Origin: CSSed11-175R1 sp041685735
Lineage (GTDB): Bacteria; Actinomycetota; Nitriliruptoria; Nitriliruptorales; Nitriliruptoraceae
Reading direction: 5' to 3'
Assembly (NCBI GenBank): GCA_041685735.1
Contig: JAWLFE010000039.1
Span: forward strand, 1-26,273
DNA: 26,273 nucleotides
Shown: positions 23,392-26,273 of the stretch, one piece after another
How positions within the stretch are numbered: position 1 is the first letter of the stretch
Layout: each line of letters begins with the position of its first letter
The notes under the pieces: model-generated
Told to the model about the DNA's origin: nothing
Databases searched by the model: none
Seen by the model: only the letters and a program-made list of their open reading frames with translations
Position numbers and translations under genes: made by a program

Positions 23392-24330
23392 TCAGTCCCG
23401 CAGGGCTTTGCCGGTGAGGTGCAGGAAGACGTCTTCGAGGTCCGGTTCGCGCACCTCCACGCCGCTGACGTCGGCGTCCGTCGTCCCGACCGCGGCCAGC
23501 AGTGCAGGCAGGCGTGGCGCGGCCTCGTCGACCAGGCACACGACCGTGTCCTGCTCGACGTCGGTGGAGGTGACCCCGTCGACGACCGCGCAGGCCGCCT
23601 CGGCCGCGGCGACATCCCCCACCGTCTTGAGCCGCACGACATCCTGCTCACCGATCATGCCGACGAGATCGCGACGGGACCCCTCCGCGACCAACGTGCC
23701 CTGATCGATGATGCCGATCCGGTCACACAGCCGTTCCGCCTCCTCCATGTAGTGGGTCGTGTACAGCACGCCCATCCCGTCGGTGGCCAGCGTCTCCACG
23801 GATTCCAGGATGGCGTTGCGCGACTGGGGATCGACACCCACGGTCGGTTCGTCGAGGATCAGGAGTCGGGGTTCGTGCAGCATCCCGATCCCGATGTTCA
23901 GACGCCGCTTCATCCCGCCGGAGTAGGTCCCGGCGCGGTCCCCCGCCCGGTCGGTGAGCCCGATGACCTCCAGGACCTCGTCGACACGCTGCTTGCGTCG
24001 ACCGCTGACGAGCCCGTACAGACGTGCGAAGAAGTCGAGGTTCTCGCGGGCGGACAGATCCGGGTAGATGGCCAACTCCTGGGGCACCAGCCCGACCTCG
24101 CTCTTCGCGGCGCTGGCGCGCGGACCCATCCTCTGCCCGGCGACGGTGACCGTACCGGCATCCGGTTCCAGGAGGCCCGCGATCATCGAGATGCAGGTGG
24201 TCTTGCCCGCACCGTTGGGCCCGAGCAGCCCGTAGGTCTCCCCGACGTCGACCGAGAGGCTCACCCCCTGCACGGCCTTGAGCTCACCGAAGGACCGTTC
24301 GAGGCCAACACACCGCAACAGTTCACTCAC
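23392..24330 (-). CDS. ABC-2 transporter ATP-binding protein (DrrA-like)
   Basis: This is the cytoplasmic ATPase that powers the two downstream permeases, 312 aa. Walker A GPNGAGKTT is at 37-45, the Q-loop Gln at 84, signature YSGGMKRR at 136-143, Walker B LLILDE at 156-161 and the switch His at 193. A C-terminal domain of about 90 residues ends in EPDLEDVFLHLTGKALRD, as in DrrA and other drug or lipid export ATPases. The start is GTG 24330, with GGAG seven bases upstream. It leads a three-gene operon: ATPase, permease, permease. It lies 154 bases downstream of uvrB on the same strand, with a hairpin and a palindrome in between, so it is probably its own transcription unit. Confidence 0.93.
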   Translation of the reverse strand: MSELLRCVGLERSFGELKAVQGVSLSVDVGETYGLLGPNGAGKTTCISMIAGLLEPDAGTVTVAGQRMGPRASAAKSEVGLVPQELAIYPDLSARENLDFFARLYGLVSGRRKQRVDEVLEVIGLTDRAGDRAGTYSGGMKRRLNIGIGMLHEPRLLILDEPTVGVDPQSRNAILESVETLATDGMGVLYTTHYMEEAERLCDRIGIIDQGTLVAEGSRRDLVGMIGEQDVVRLKTVGDVAAAEAACAVVDGVTSTDVEQDTVVCLVDEAAPRLPALLAAVGTTDADVSGVEVREPDLEDVFLHLTGKALRD

Positions 24331-24406
24331 CGGCTCGCTCCGTGGTCCGCCTACGCCTGTCGATGCGCCGTGTCCCGCGTCGCTGGCGGCAGGACCGGTC
24401 GACGGG

Positions 24407-24420
24407 GGTTCACACGAACC
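24407..24420. promoter_or_regulatory. Palindrome upstream of the ABC-2 operon
   Basis: GGTTC (24407-24411) and GAACC (24416-24420) flank a 4-base spacer ACAC, about 80 bases before the ATPase start. It could be an operator for a local regulator. It is not a LexA box, since the half-sites are in the opposite order. Confidence 0.3.
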
Positions 24421-24449
24421 TACGCACGGTGCCCTCGGACGCCGTCATC

Positions 24450-24475
24450 CGGAGGGACGACCTTCAGGACCTCCG
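24450..24475 (-). terminator. Hairpin after uvrB
   Basis: CGGAGG (24450-24455) and CCTCCG (24470-24475) are perfect 6-bp arms around a 14-base loop, nine bases past the uvrB TAG. It has the right place for a uvrB terminator, but no T-run follows. Confidence 0.4.
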
Positions 24476-24484
24476 CGAGGGCGA

Positions 24485-26273
<1,789 letters not shown>

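Noticed and set aside
24407..24420. GTTC-ACAC-GAAC as a LexA box
   Set aside because: The half-sites are inverted relative to the Gram-positive SOS core GAAC-N4-GTTC, so it is at best another regulator's palindrome.

Overview
The window is high-GC DNA with short intergenic regions, several GTG starts and many 4-bp ATGA/GTGA gene overlaps. It carries the rapZ-yvcK-whiA cluster next to uvrC on one side and gap-pgk-tpiA on the other, an order typical of Actinobacteria. The very acidic linker of the first lipoprotein would fit a halophilic or haloalkaliphilic deep-branching actinobacterium (for example the Nitriliruptoria). That placement is a guess from style, not a phylogenetic result. A run of 100 Ns at 8959-9058 marks an assembly gap.

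Layout. Positions 14-8881 (minus strand) hold, in transcription order, gap, pgk, a two-gene ABC exporter, tpiA and a family-5 extracellular solute-binding lipoprotein. The 351 bp between gap and whiA (8882-9232) contain the assembly gap, a degenerate 13-bp tandem repeat and strong hairpins. Positions 9233-13966 (minus) hold the tightly overlapping run uvrC, rapZ, yvcK, whiA. A divergent MscS-type channel gene (14042-15139, plus) faces uvrA (15157-18051, minus), and their stop codons lie in the two arms of one inverted repeat. Upstream of uvrA a LexA-type SOS box (GAAC-N4-GTTC) overlaps its likely -35. The divergent plus-strand operon 18272-20575 encodes a D-lactate dehydrogenase-like enzyme, a metallo-beta-lactamase-fold hydrolase and a glyoxalase/VOC-fold protein. 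Positions 20592-24330 (minus) hold an unrecognised four-helix membrane protein and a DrrA/DrrB-like ABC-2 transporter with two permeases. The window ends inside uvrB (24485 to the edge, N-terminus missing).

How the parts work together. All three subunits of UvrABC nucleotide excision repair are encoded within 14 kb but separated by membrane-protein genes and by the ldhA-type operon. The lower glycolytic enzymes TpiA, Gap and Pgk are interrupted by an ABC exporter pair in which all visible degenerate ATPase residues fall in one composite site. The plus-strand three-gene operon could act as a glyoxalase route, from methylglyoxal via an S-D-lactoyl thioester and D-lactate to pyruvate. That would link it to triose-phosphate metabolism, but this is inferred from fold and gene order only.

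Most of the window is conserved housekeeping sequence. I saw no mobile element, CRISPR array, tRNA or rRNA. The most distinctive signals are the SOS box at uvrA, the repeat that breaks the assembly in the gap leader, the glyoxalase-like operon, and inverted repeats at several promoters and convergent gene ends.
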